64,000 nt of DNA, taken from NCBI RefSeq assembly GCF_008868005.1, contig NZ_WAAO01000001.1, positions 558,001-622,000 on the forward strand, in the 5' to 3' direction. This DNA is from Microbacterium algeriense (GTDB lineage Bacteria > Actinomycetota > Actinomycetes > Actinomycetales > Microbacteriaceae). The notes beneath the pieces are model-generated. The model made no database searches. It saw only the letters and a program-made list of their open reading frames with translations, and had not been told where the DNA came from. A program made the translations under genes and the position numbers. Of this stretch, positions 7,963-16,082 are shown one piece after another; position 1 is the stretch's first letter; every line of letters starts with the position of its first letter.

Positions 7963-9948
7963 ATGACTGATGTGCTTCCCGCGGGCCTCGCCCTTGATGA
8001 GTTCAGCTCCGACATCCGCCCGCAGGACGACCTCTACCGGCACGTGAACGGTGCCTGGCTCGCCCGCACCGAGATCCCGGGTGACAAGGCGCGCTGGGGT
8101 TCATTCCACCTGCTGGCCGAGCAGGCCGAGAAGGACGTCCGCGCGATCATCGAGGAGTCGCAGGACGCAGAGGAGGGCACGCTCGCCCGCAAGATCGGCG
8201 ACCTGTTCGCCAGCTTCATGGACACCGAGCGCATCGACGCCGCCGGCGTCGCGCCGCTGGCCGAGACGCTCGCCGAGATCGACGCGATCGACGGCATCCC
8301 CGCCCTTCTGCGCACCGTCGGTGCCTATGATCGCGACGGCCGCGCCGCCGTGATCGGGCTCTACGTCGACGGCGACCCGGGCAACCCTGAGCGCTACCTG
8401 CCGGTGCTCGTGCAGGCGGGCCTCTCCCTGCCGGACGAGAGCTACTTCCGACTCGACACGTTCACCGACACGCGCGCCGCCTACCGCGCCCACCTGGAGC
8501 GCCTGCTCGACCTTGCGGGCGTGCCGGACGCGGCGGCGGACGCGGAGCGCTCGATCGCGCTCGAGACGGAACTGGCCGGTCACCACTGGGACAACGTACG
8601 CAGCCGCGACGCTGTTGCGACGTACAACCTCAAGACGTGGGACGAGCTGCAGGAACTCGCCGGCGTCGACCTGACGCCGTGGCGCGATGCCGTCACCCCG
8701 TCCAACCCCCGCGCTTTCGACGAGGTCGTCGTGTCGCAGCCCAGCTTCTTCGAGGGACTCGGCTCGCTGCTCACCCCGGAGCGCCTGGACGACTGGAAGG
8801 CCTGGTTGCGGGCCAAGGTCGTGCACGCGGCCGCCCCGTACCTGACGGACGATCTCGTGCTGGAGAACTTCTCCTTCTACGGCACCGAGCTCACCGGCGT
8901 CCCGACGATCCGGGAGCGCTGGAAGCGCGGCGTCTCGCTCACCGAGGGTGCGCTCGGCGAGGCCATCGGCAAGGTCTACGTCGAGCGCCACTACCCGCCG
9001 ACGGCAAAAGCCGCGATGGATGAGCTGGTCGCGAACCTCATCGAGGCGTACCGGCAGAGCATCACCGACCTCGAGTGGATGACGGCCGAGACCCGCGAGC
9101 GCGCGCTGGCCAAACTCGACTCCTTCACGCCGAAGATCGGCCACCCCGCGGTGTGGCGCGACTACTCGAGCCTCGAGATCGACCGGGAGGACCTGTTCGG
9201 GAACGTCCGCCGCGCCGCGATCTTCGAGCACGACCGCAACGTCGACAAGGTCGGCAAGCCGATCGATCGCGACGAGTGGCACATGCCCCCGCAGATGGTC
9301 AACGCGTACTACAACCCCTCGATGAACGAGATCGTCTTCCCCGCCGCGATCCTGCAGTATCCGTTCTTCGACGCCGGGCGCGACGCCGCCGCGAACTACG
9401 GCGGGATCGGCGCGGTGATCGGCCACGAGATCGGACACGGCTTCGACGACCAGGGCAGCCGGTACGACGGCGACGGTCGGCTCGAGGACTGGTGGACCGA
9501 CGCCGACCGTGCGGCGTTCGAAGAGCGGACCAAGGCGCTCATCGCTCAGTACGACGCCCTCGTGCCGGAGGGCCTCGACGCCGAGCACCACGTGAACGGC
9601 GCCCTGACGATCGGCGAGAACATCGGCGACCTCGGCGGACTCGGCATCGCGCTCAAGGCCTACGAGCTGTCGCTGCGCTCCGACTCCGCGGTCCCTGAGC
9701 CTGCCGAAGGGCCGGTCATCGACGGGTACACCGGTGTGCAGCGCCTTCTGCTGTCCTGGGCGCAGGTGTGGCAGCAGAAGAGCCGCGACGCCGAGACGCT
9801 GCGGCTGCTGACGATCGACCCGCACTCGCCGAACGAGTTCCGCTGCAACCAGATCGTGCGCAACATCGACGCCTTCTATGAGGCCTTCGGTGTCGCCGAG
9901 GAGGACGCGCTCTGGCTCCCCGAGTCCGAGCGGGTGACCATCTGGTGA
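7963..9948 (+). CDS. M13-family zinc metallopeptidase (PepO/neprilysin-like)
   Basis: The 661-residue peptidase has the zinc motif HEIGH (GHEIGHGFDDQGSRYDG) and the third ligand in GENIGDLGG. The substrate-binding strand NAYYN lies upstream, and the C-terminal conserved arginine region is RCNQIVRNIDAFYEAF. There is no signal peptide, so it is probably cytosolic or exported by an unseen route, and it cleaves short peptides. The start at 7963 follows a TAGGCT box by seven bases; upstream codons of the longer frame are rejected. Residues VPEPAEGP, before VIDGYTG, come from an in-frame copy of the dispersed repeat at 9691-9713. Confidence 0.92.
   Translation: MTDVLPAGLALDEFSSDIRPQDDLYRHVNGAWLARTEIPGDKARWGSFHLLAEQAEKDVRAIIEESQDAEEGTLARKIGDLFASFMDTERIDAAGVAPLAETLAEIDAIDGIPALLRTVGAYDRDGRAAVIGLYVDGDPGNPERYLPVLVQAGLSLPDESYFRLDTFTDTRAAYRAHLERLLDLAGVPDAAADAERSIALETELAGHHWDNVRSRDAVATYNLKTWDELQELAGVDLTPWRDAVTPSNPRAFDEVVVSQPSFFEGLGSLLTPERLDDWKAWLRAKVVHAAAPYLTDDLVLENFSFYGTELTGVPTIRERWKRGVSLTEGALGEAIGKVYVERHYPPTAKAAMDELVANLIEAYRQSITDLEWMTAETRERALAKLDSFTPKIGHPAVWRDYSSLEIDREDLFGNVRRAAIFEHDRNVDKVGKPIDRDEWHMPPQMVNAYYNPSMNEIVFPAAILQYPFFDAGRDAAANYGGIGAVIGHEIGHGFDDQGSRYDGDGRLEDWWTDADRAAFEERTKALIAQYDALVPEGLDAEHHVNGALTIGENIGDLGGLGIALKAYELSLRSDSAVPEPAEGPVIDGYTGVQRLLLSWAQVWQQKSRDAETLRLLTIDPHSPNEFRCNQIVRNIDAFYEAFGVAEEDALWLPESERVTIW
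9691..9713 (+). repeat. Dispersed TTCGACAAGCTCAGGG-type repeat inside the M13 peptidase gene
   Basis: GTCCCTGAGCCTGCCGAAGG is a copy (reverse orientation) of the repeat also found near 20932, 37210, 49649 and 63217. Here it is in frame and adds a surface-loop-like VPEPAEGP stretch. Confidence 0.65.
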
Positions 9949-10006
9949 CCAATCACCGCCGTCTGTGAAGCGCGCCCCGGCGGTGGGGTTACGATAGCCC
10001 TGCCGT

Positions 10007-10020
10007 CGGGAGCGCTCCCG
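10007..10020. promoter_or_regulatory. 14-bp perfect palindrome (LacI-type operator shape)
   Basis: CGGGAGCGCTCCCG is a perfect palindrome with the central CG typical of LacI/GalR-family operators. It lies just downstream of a possible TACGAT -10 box (9990-9995) and 39 bases before the gene starting at 10059. No LacI gene is in the window. A short terminator stem for the peptidase gene is the alternative. Confidence 0.4.
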
Positions 10021-10058
10021 CCGGTATCCCGCACATCCCTCCCTCCTAAGGATCACGC

Positions 10059-11024
10059 GTGGGCGCTCTCGAGCCTGGTGAAGGGTTCCGCAACTCCTCG
10101 GCACCCGACTCTCTCGGCGATGCCCACGGCGCGTCCGAACACGGCCGTCGCTCGCAGCGCACCAGTCGCCGTGTCCCCCGTCGTGCCGCGGCCGGTCGTC
10201 GATCCTTCACCTCCACGCTGCGCGCGCTGGAGGGCCTGGTGGACTCGGGAGCGCAGGTCTCCGTGCACGTCGTCGACCTCGACAGCCACGTGCACGTGCT
10301 CGCCGGCGACGACCACGTCACGATGCCCGTCGGCGGTCTCGGCGTCGTCCCGCTGCTGATCGAGGTGGCGGCCGGTTTCGAGGACGGCACGCTCGATCCG
10401 TTCGAGATCGTCGACCGCACGAGTGTCGAGGCGGTGGAGAGCTCGGGACTGTGGCGGCACCTGCACGCACCCGCACTGCCGCTGGAAGACCTGGCGGTGC
10501 TGGCCGCGACCGCGGGGGATCCGATCGCCGTCAACGCGCTGCTGCAGAGGGTCGGACACGACAGGGTGCGCGAGCGCATCGAGTCGCTCGGGCTGCGGCG
10601 CACGGCCCTGCTCGACCGGTTCCGCGACCGCCGCGGACCCGATGACGCTCCGCAGGTCGCCGTGGGGTCGGCGCGGGAGTTCGCCGGACTCTTCTCCGCC
10701 CTGGTCAACTCGCAGGCCGTCGACGCCGCCGTCAGCGCACAGGTGTCGGAGTGGCTGAGCCTGAACCAGGATCTGAGCCTGGTCGCGGCATCCACGGGGT
10801 TGGATCCGTTCGCCCATGATCACGATGCGCACGGCCTGCTGTTCGTCAACAAGACCGGCCGCGATCGGGGTGTCCGGGCCGAAGCCGGTGTACTCGCGGG
10901 CCCGCGTGCCGGCGTGGCGTACGCGCTCATCGTCTGCTTCGACGACCTCTCGATCACGCACCGCCTGCGTGCACACGATGCCTTCCGGGTGCTCGGCGTC
11001 GAGCTCATGGAGTACACCCACTGA
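10059..11024 (+). CDS. Beta-lactamase-fold protein lacking the catalytic serine
   Basis: The 321-residue protein aligns in layout with class A beta-lactamase-like serine hydrolases: a basic, disordered N-terminus (residues 1-50), then VSVHVVDLDSHVHVLAGDD. The usual SxxK region reads MPVGGLGVVPLLIEV, so both Ser and Lys are missing. The SDN position reads AGDPIAVNALL, while KTG remains (VNKTGRDRGVRAEAG). It is therefore probably a non-catalytic binding or structural relative. The start is GTG 10059, with AAGGA about seven bases upstream. No signal peptide is seen. Confidence 0.65.
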   Translation: MGALEPGEGFRNSSAPDSLGDAHGASEHGRRSQRTSRRVPRRAAAGRRSFTSTLRALEGLVDSGAQVSVHVVDLDSHVHVLAGDDHVTMPVGGLGVVPLLIEVAAGFEDGTLDPFEIVDRTSVEAVESSGLWRHLHAPALPLEDLAVLAATAGDPIAVNALLQRVGHDRVRERIESLGLRRTALLDRFRDRRGPDDAPQVAVGSAREFAGLFSALVNSQAVDAAVSAQVSEWLSLNQDLSLVAASTGLDPFAHDHDAHGLLFVNKTGRDRGVRAEAGVLAGPRAGVAYALIVCFDDLSITHRLRAHDAFRVLGVELMEYTH

Positions 11025-11035
11025 CGCGCGCTCGC

Positions 11036-11112
11036 GCGAGATCAGGCGTTCACGCCGCATCAGGCGAGTTGCTGCGCGATCTGCCTGTTCTCGCCTATCC
11101 GCCTGATCTCGC
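11036..11112. repeat. Nested inverted repeat, TCAGGC family, copy A
   Basis: Outer arms GCGAGATCAGGC (11036-11047) and GCCTGATCTCGC (11101-11112) are perfect inverses. A second TCAGGC (11060) and GCCTGT (ending 11088) lie inside, each exactly 18 bases from its outer partner, with an inner span of 29 bases. Copy B at 31527-31611 has the same spacings. The -10 box of the next gene begins directly after the element. Confidence 0.7.
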
Positions 11113-11124
11113 TAGCATCGGGGG

Positions 11125-11526
11125 ATGCCCCACGCCGACTGGACTCCGCACCGCCGCGACGACGGCGAGCTGCTCGGCTGGATCCATCCGGAGGGCGGCA
11201 GCTGGGTCGCCGTCGATGTGCTCGGACGCCGGGTGTCCGCCCCGGGCGAGTGGCTGGACGCCGAGTCCGCGCTGGAGGAGCACGGCATCGCCTGGCTCGC
11301 CGATCCGTGGATGCTCGAGGGGGAGGCTGACCGTCCGCTGCGCGTGCGTATCCTGGAGGTGACGCCGGATGAGGAGGGCACCCCGGGACGCATCGTCGCG
11401 AAGGTGGACGACTTCGGCGACATGAGCCGCCCCGCGACCGCGCGGTTCACTCTGTCGTGGCCGATCCCCGACCGGCTGCGGCCGCCGCGCGCCGACGACC
11501 CGGACCCGCGGACGATCTCCCGCTGA
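11125..11526 (+). CDS. Conserved hypothetical protein (133 aa)
   Basis: The protein is soluble and acidic, with an alternating hydrophobic pattern suggesting beta strands (LLGWIHPEGGSWVAVDVLGRRV, RPLRVRILEVTPDE, RIVAKVDDFGDM). The C-terminus is rich in Pro, Arg and Asp. No family is recognised. A TAGCAT box at 11113-11118 lies six bases before the ATG, so it should be leaderless; this and its codon use support a real gene. It stands alone between a palindromic repeat and a convergent MFS gene. Confidence 0.6.
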   Translation: MPHADWTPHRRDDGELLGWIHPEGGSWVAVDVLGRRVSAPGEWLDAESALEEHGIAWLADPWMLEGEADRPLRVRILEVTPDEEGTPGRIVAKVDDFGDMSRPATARFTLSWPIPDRLRPPRADDPDPRTISR

Positions 11527-11603
11527 GCCTGCCGCGCGTCGCAGATCCGCCGGATGTCGCACGCCTTCGCGGGATCCGTGCGACCTCGACGCGAATCCGC
11601 GAC

Positions 11604-11637
11604 CGGGCGGCGGGTCAGTTCGGGCGGCGGGTCAGTT
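11604..11637. repeat. 17-bp tandem duplication at the end of the MFS gene
   Basis: CGGGCGGCGGGTCAGTT occurs twice in a row (11604-11620 and 11621-11637). The MFS stop codon lies in the copy read first by the minus strand, so the second copy is 3' UTR. It looks like a simple replication duplication. Confidence 0.7.
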
Positions 11638-13071
11638 CGGGAGGGAGGGATGCTGCTCGGCGCTGCGCTGCTTCGGGATGAAGAGCGACAGCACCACGGC
11701 GACGATGCCGGCCGCGATCGCGAGCCAGAAGCACACCTCGAACGCGGTGCGGGTGGGCACGGCGACGCCGTCGACGTCGATGCTCATCGCCGCGAGCACC
11801 CCGCCCATGACCGCGGAGGCCGTCGAGGTGCCGACCGAGCGGAAGAGGGCGTTCAGTCCGTTGGATGCGCCGGTCTCGTTCGCGGGCACCGACCGCATGA
11901 TGATCATCGGCATGGCGGCGAACGTGAACCCGATGCCGACGCCGATGAAGATGTTCGCGACGAAGATGTGCCACACCTCCGAGGACCACAGCAGCACGAA
12001 CACGTAGGCGAGCACGATCGCACCCGCCCCGACCGTGAACAGCGGCCGCGGACCCACCGTGCGCTCGAGCCAGCCCGACAGCGGCGAGATGACCATCATC
12101 ACCAGTCCCGCCGGCATGATCACGAGCGACGCCGCCACCATGTCGAGGCCGAATCCGGCTCCGCCGACGGGCATCTCCAGCAGCTGTGGGAACGTCACGT
12201 TCGAGGCGAACAGCGCGAAGCCCATCCCGATCGCGGCGATGTTCGTGAAGAGCACGGCCGGGCGAGCGGCGACGCGCAGGTCGAGCAGCGGGTCCTGGGT
12301 GCGCAGCTGGTACCAGCCCCACACCAGCAGCACGGCGAGGCCCCCGATGATGCAGACGAGCGTGATCGGCGAGGTCCATCCCCACTCGGCGCCGCGCGAG
12401 ACGAAGAGCAGGATGCCGGTGAGGCCGATCGCGAGCCCGATGGCCCCCAGCACGTCGAGGCGTCCGGGGGAGCGGAGCACGTCCTCGGGGATGACGACGA
12501 GCACGAGCACGAGTCCGATGACGCCGAGCGCGGCTGCGAGCCAGAACAGCATGTGCCAGTCGGCGTTCTCGGCGAGAAGTGCGGCCACCGGCATCCCGAC
12601 CGCGCCGCCGACGCCCATGGTCGCGCTCATCAGGGCCACCGCGGTGCCGAGCCGCTCCGGGGAGAGCACGTCGCGCATGATCGCGATGCCGAGCGGGACG
12701 ACGCCGGTCACGGCGCCCTGCAGCGCGCGGCCGATGATGACGCCGATGATCGAGCCCGAGACGGCGGCGATCACGGATCCGACGATGAGGATCGCGAGCA
12801 GCACGATCACGACCCGGCGCTTGCCGTACATGTCACCCAGCCGGCCCGAGATCGGCGTCGCCACGGCGGCCACGAGCAAGGTGATGGTGACTACCCAGGT
12901 GGTGTCCTCGCGGGAGGAGTTCAGCAGCTGGGGAAGCTCGGCCTGCAGCGGCACCACGAGCGTGAACATGAACGACGAGCACAGGCCGGCGAACGCCAGC
13001 ACCGCGATGATCGCCCACCGCGGCGGGGTACGGGAGAGGCGTTTCCTGGCTCTGTAGTCGTTCGCACCCAC
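11632..13071 (-). CDS. MFS multidrug exporter, DHA2 (14-TM) type
   Basis: The 479-residue transporter has about fourteen hydrophobic segments. Motif A is GRLGDMYGKRRVVI between TM2 and TM3, motif B is IIGRALQGAVTGVVP, and GGAVGMPVAALLAE resembles motif C of drug/H+ antiporters. It probably exports hydrophobic drugs or dyes across the inner membrane; the substrate is unknown. The start is GTG 13071, six bases after a TAGCCT box at 13078-13083, so it is leaderless by the pattern seen across the window. No regulator gene is adjacent. Confidence 0.85.
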   Translation of the reverse strand: MGANDYRARKRLSRTPPRWAIIAVLAFAGLCSSFMFTLVVPLQAELPQLLNSSREDTTWVVTITLLVAAVATPISGRLGDMYGKRRVVIVLLAILIVGSVIAAVSGSIIGVIIGRALQGAVTGVVPLGIAIMRDVLSPERLGTAVALMSATMGVGGAVGMPVAALLAENADWHMLFWLAAALGVIGLVLVLVVIPEDVLRSPGRLDVLGAIGLAIGLTGILLFVSRGAEWGWTSPITLVCIIGGLAVLLVWGWYQLRTQDPLLDLRVAARPAVLFTNIAAIGMGFALFASNVTFPQLLEMPVGGAGFGLDMVAASLVIMPAGLVMMVISPLSGWLERTVGPRPLFTVGAGAIVLAYVFVLLWSSEVWHIFVANIFIGVGIGFTFAAMPMIIMRSVPANETGASNGLNALFRSVGTSTASAVMGGVLAAMSIDVDGVAVPTRTAFEVCFWLAIAAGIVAVVLSLFIPKQRSAEQHPSLPN

Positions 13072-13127
13072 CGGCTCAGGCTATCGACGTTCCCGACCTC
13101 CCGGGGCCGATGTGGTTGCATGGCCGG

Positions 13128-13748
13128 ATGACCGACGACACCGCGCCCGCGCAGCACCCCGCCGACTCCGCGTACCACCGCAGGCTCCCGATCGGCGAGG
13201 TTCTCGATGCCTCCGCGGTCGCGGAGGGGCTGCCGTGGGCGTTCGAGAGCATCACGATGCGACCGCTCGAGCCGATGCTGATCCCCGAGAAGCCGCGTGC
13301 GGGCGAGCTGGATCCGGACGAGTGCGGACACTGCGGCCCGAGCGTGCACACGATCTGGCACGACGACCTCTGGCAGGTGCGAGCGGGCTGGGACGTCGGC
13401 GGGCTGCCGTTCATCGGCGGGGTCGCACCGCGCGATCACTGGCTGCTGGAGAACGCTCCGGCGGCGGTGCTGGCGGGTCTGGGGCCTCTGATGCAGCGCG
13501 TGTCGCAGGCCGTCAAGAGCATCCCGGGCGTCGCTCGCTGTCACTTCGGCCGCTGGAACGACGGTTCCGCGCACATGCACCTGTGGGCGCTGGCCCGCCC
13601 GGAGGGGATGATGCAGGGCCGCGGCGCAGTGCTGGCGTTCTGGGACGAGATCCTGCCGCCGCTGCCGCCGGCGATGGCGGAGGACCACCTCCGCATCGTC
13701 GCGGAGGCCCTCGCCGCGGGCGGGGGCGAGGCGTTCCCGCACCGCTGA
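13128..13748 (+). CDS. HIT-like domain protein (206 aa)
   Basis: The C-terminal half resembles a HIT-type fold. DHWLLENAPAAVLAGLGPLMQRVSQAVK gives the helix, and HFGRWNDGSAHMHLWALARP gives an H-x-H-x-W stretch where HIT enzymes have H-x-H-x-H. The N-terminal part has a CGHC pair (residues about 66-69, DECGHCGPSVHTIWHDD), which could bind metal. The enzymatic role (nucleotide hydrolase or transferase) is inferred only. ATG 13128 is chosen; ATG 13110 is in frame. It is divergent from the MFS gene. Confidence 0.6.
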   Translation: MTDDTAPAQHPADSAYHRRLPIGEVLDASAVAEGLPWAFESITMRPLEPMLIPEKPRAGELDPDECGHCGPSVHTIWHDDLWQVRAGWDVGGLPFIGGVAPRDHWLLENAPAAVLAGLGPLMQRVSQAVKSIPGVARCHFGRWNDGSAHMHLWALARPEGMMQGRGAVLAFWDEILPPLPPAMAEDHLRIVAEALAAGGGEAFPHR

Positions 13749-13796
13749 CCCGGAGTCGGTTTCCCCGAACGCGCCGAGGAGGGGCAGACTGGGACC

Positions 13797-14486
13797 GTGC
13801 GAACCATCCGCGATCTCGACACCGTTGAACTCATCCTCGACGCGCAGGGCCTGCTCGACTCCATCCGGGGTCCGCAGCGCGTGGTGGATGCCGGAACCCT
13901 GCGCGCCCTGCAGCAGTCGGGTAACTACGTCGTCGGCTTCTTCGACGGCGAGGGCGACGAGGAGCGCATGGTCGGCGCCTCCATCGCGTTCTTCGGCGAG
14001 CCGGCCCGACGTGCGATGCACTCGCACATCACCGCACTGCTGCCGGAGTACCGCGGGCGCGGCTGGGGCCGCGAGCTCAAGGAGCACCAGCGTCAGTGGG
14101 CGTTCTCGCGCGACGTCGGCCGCATCACCTGGGTGTTCGATCCGCTGGTGGCGCGCAACGCGCACTTCTTCTTCACGGTGCTGGGCGCCCGCGCCACCGG
14201 GTACTCGGTGAACCGCTACGGCATCTTCGGCGGCGGTGACGCGGGCGACGAGAGCGACCGGCTCGATGTCGAGTGGGCGCTCGCCGACATCGCCAAGCCG
14301 CCGGCGGACGACGCGGTGGTGGAGACCCTGGAGATCCCGGCCGACATCGAGGCGCTGCGCGTGTCCGACCCGGCGGCCGCGCACGAGTGGCGCCTGCGCC
14401 TGCGTGCACAGATGGAGGGTCTGCTCGGCAGCGGCCTGCACATCGCGGGCTACGACAACGAACGCGGTTACCTCTTCACCGCTTGA
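13797..14486 (+). CDS. GNAT-superfamily acetyltransferase (COG3375-like)
   Basis: The 229-residue protein has the acetyl-CoA-binding signature in ALLPEYRGRGWGRELKEHQRQWA (Q/R-x-x-G-x-G variant) and a substrate-side segment WVFDPLVARNAHFFFTVLGARATGYSVNRYG. This layout fits the predicted acetyltransferase group COG3375. The substrate is unknown. The start is GTG 13797, exactly six bases after a CAGACT box. It converges with the peptide transporter gene 12 bases downstream. Confidence 0.75.
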   Translation: MRTIRDLDTVELILDAQGLLDSIRGPQRVVDAGTLRALQQSGNYVVGFFDGEGDEERMVGASIAFFGEPARRAMHSHITALLPEYRGRGWGRELKEHQRQWAFSRDVGRITWVFDPLVARNAHFFFTVLGARATGYSVNRYGIFGGGDAGDESDRLDVEWALADIAKPPADDAVVETLEIPADIEALRVSDPAAAHEWRLRLRAQMEGLLGSGLHIAGYDNERGYLFTA

Positions 14487-14498
14487 GCTCCCGCCGAC

Positions 14499-15968
14499 TC
14501 AGCGCACCCCGCGCATGAGCTTCAGCACGGGCTTCACGCTCAGCAGCAGTCCGATGCCGACGACGATCGCGATGCCGCCGAGGATCGAGAAGAAGGGCAC
14601 TTCGTCGTCCGGGTCGTAGAACTGCACGAGCCAGCCGGAGATCGCCGTGCCCAGGGCGATCGACAGGAAGAACAGCGCGACCATCTGGGTGCGGAACACG
14701 GTCGGTGCGAGCTTGGTGGCCGCCGACAGGCCGACCGGGGAGATGAGCAGCTCCGCCACGGTGAACACGAAGAGGATCCCGACGATCGCGAGCAGCGGCG
14801 TGGAGTTCTCCCCTCCGCCGGCGAACGGCAGGAACAGCAGGAACGCGGATCCCATGATGATCGCCGCGAGCGCGAACTTCACCGGGGTCGAGGGCTGACG
14901 CGTGCCGAGTCGGGTCCAGATCGCCGCGAAGACGCCGGACAGGATGATGATGAACACCGGGTTGATCGACTGCACCCAGGACACCGGCATCTCCCAGCCG
15001 AACAGGTTCCGGTCCAGGCGCTGGTCGGAGTAGATCGTGAGCACGGTGAACTGCTGCTGGTACAGCGACCAGAACGCGACGCTGGTGATGAAGAGCGGCA
15101 GGAAGCCCCACACCCGTGATCGCTCGGTGGCGTCGATGCGACGGCTGCCGAGGATCACCGAGAAGTAGGCGATCGTGGCCACGACCGTGACGCCGATCAC
15201 CAGGGTGGCCAGGTTGTCGGCGCGGATCACTCCGGTCAGCACCAGGACGGCGATGAGCACCACCGCGGCGCCGGCCAGGAGTCCGACGAGGCGGTAGCGG
15301 GAGGTGGGGAGTGGATTCGGAACCTCCCGCGTCGTGGCGGGCAGGGCCTTGCGGCCGAACGAGTACTGGATGAGTCCCAGTGTCATCCCGAGCGCTGCGA
15401 GACCGAAGCCCCAGTGGAATCCGAGCGTGGACTGCAGGAGTCCGGTCAGGAGCGGGCCGAGGAAGGCGCCCAGGTTGATGCCGAGGTAGAAGAGCGAGAA
15501 CCCCGCATCTCGGCGCGGGTCGTCGGCGCTGTAGAGACTGCCGACGACCGATGTCGCGTTCGCCTTCAGCCCACCGGATCCGAGGGCCACGAGCACGAGG
15601 CCGACTCCGACCCCGACAGCGCCGGGGATCAGGGCGAGGGCGAGGTGCCCGGCCACGATCACCATCGCGCTCACGAACAGCACGCGCTCCGCGCCGAACA
15701 GGCGGTCCGCGATCCAGGCGCCGAGGATCGTCGACAGGTATACCGATCCCCCGTAGGCGCCGAGGATGCCACCCGCGACCGCCTTGGGGATGCCGAGTCC
15801 GCCCTCGGTCACCGAGAAGTAGAGGTAGATGAGCAGGATGCCCTGCATGCCGTAGAAGCTGAACCGCTCCCACATCTCCACTCCGAAGATGTGCACCAGC
15901 GACCAGGGCTGCCCGAAGAACCGGGTGTCGTCGTCGCGGTTCGGCCGTGTGCGCGCGGGAGTGGTCAT
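14499..15968 (-). CDS. dtpT: POT-family proton-coupled di/tripeptide transporter
   Basis: The 489-residue protein has the POT signatures: FGVEMWERFSFYGMQGILLIYL in TM1 (the ExxER-type WERFSFYG motif) and FSLFYLGINLGAFLGPLLTG (PTR2 signature). About fourteen membrane segments are present. It imports di- and tripeptides with protons. The start is ATG 15968, six bases after a TACCGT box (15975-15980); the open frame runs further upstream antisense to glyS and is rejected. Confidence 0.9.
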   Translation of the reverse strand: MTTPARTRPNRDDDTRFFGQPWSLVHIFGVEMWERFSFYGMQGILLIYLYFSVTEGGLGIPKAVAGGILGAYGGSVYLSTILGAWIADRLFGAERVLFVSAMVIVAGHLALALIPGAVGVGVGLVLVALGSGGLKANATSVVGSLYSADDPRRDAGFSLFYLGINLGAFLGPLLTGLLQSTLGFHWGFGLAALGMTLGLIQYSFGRKALPATTREVPNPLPTSRYRLVGLLAGAAVVLIAVLVLTGVIRADNLATLVIGVTVVATIAYFSVILGSRRIDATERSRVWGFLPLFITSVAFWSLYQQQFTVLTIYSDQRLDRNLFGWEMPVSWVQSINPVFIIILSGVFAAIWTRLGTRQPSTPVKFALAAIIMGSAFLLFLPFAGGGENSTPLLAIVGILFVFTVAELLISPVGLSAATKLAPTVFRTQMVALFFLSIALGTAISGWLVQFYDPDDEVPFFSILGGIAIVVGIGLLLSVKPVLKLMRGVR

Positions 15969-16082
15969 GCCAGGACGGTACTCCGCGACCGGCCCCGGGG
16001 CCAGGGCACCGCGCGAGACCACCGATAGAATGAGATGCCCGTGTTCACGGGATTCCTCCCGCATCCGACCATTGGAGCCACC

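Noticed and set aside
8101..10104. 667-residue minus-strand frame
   Set aside because: It is antisense to the M13 peptidase gene, whose catalytic motifs are intact.
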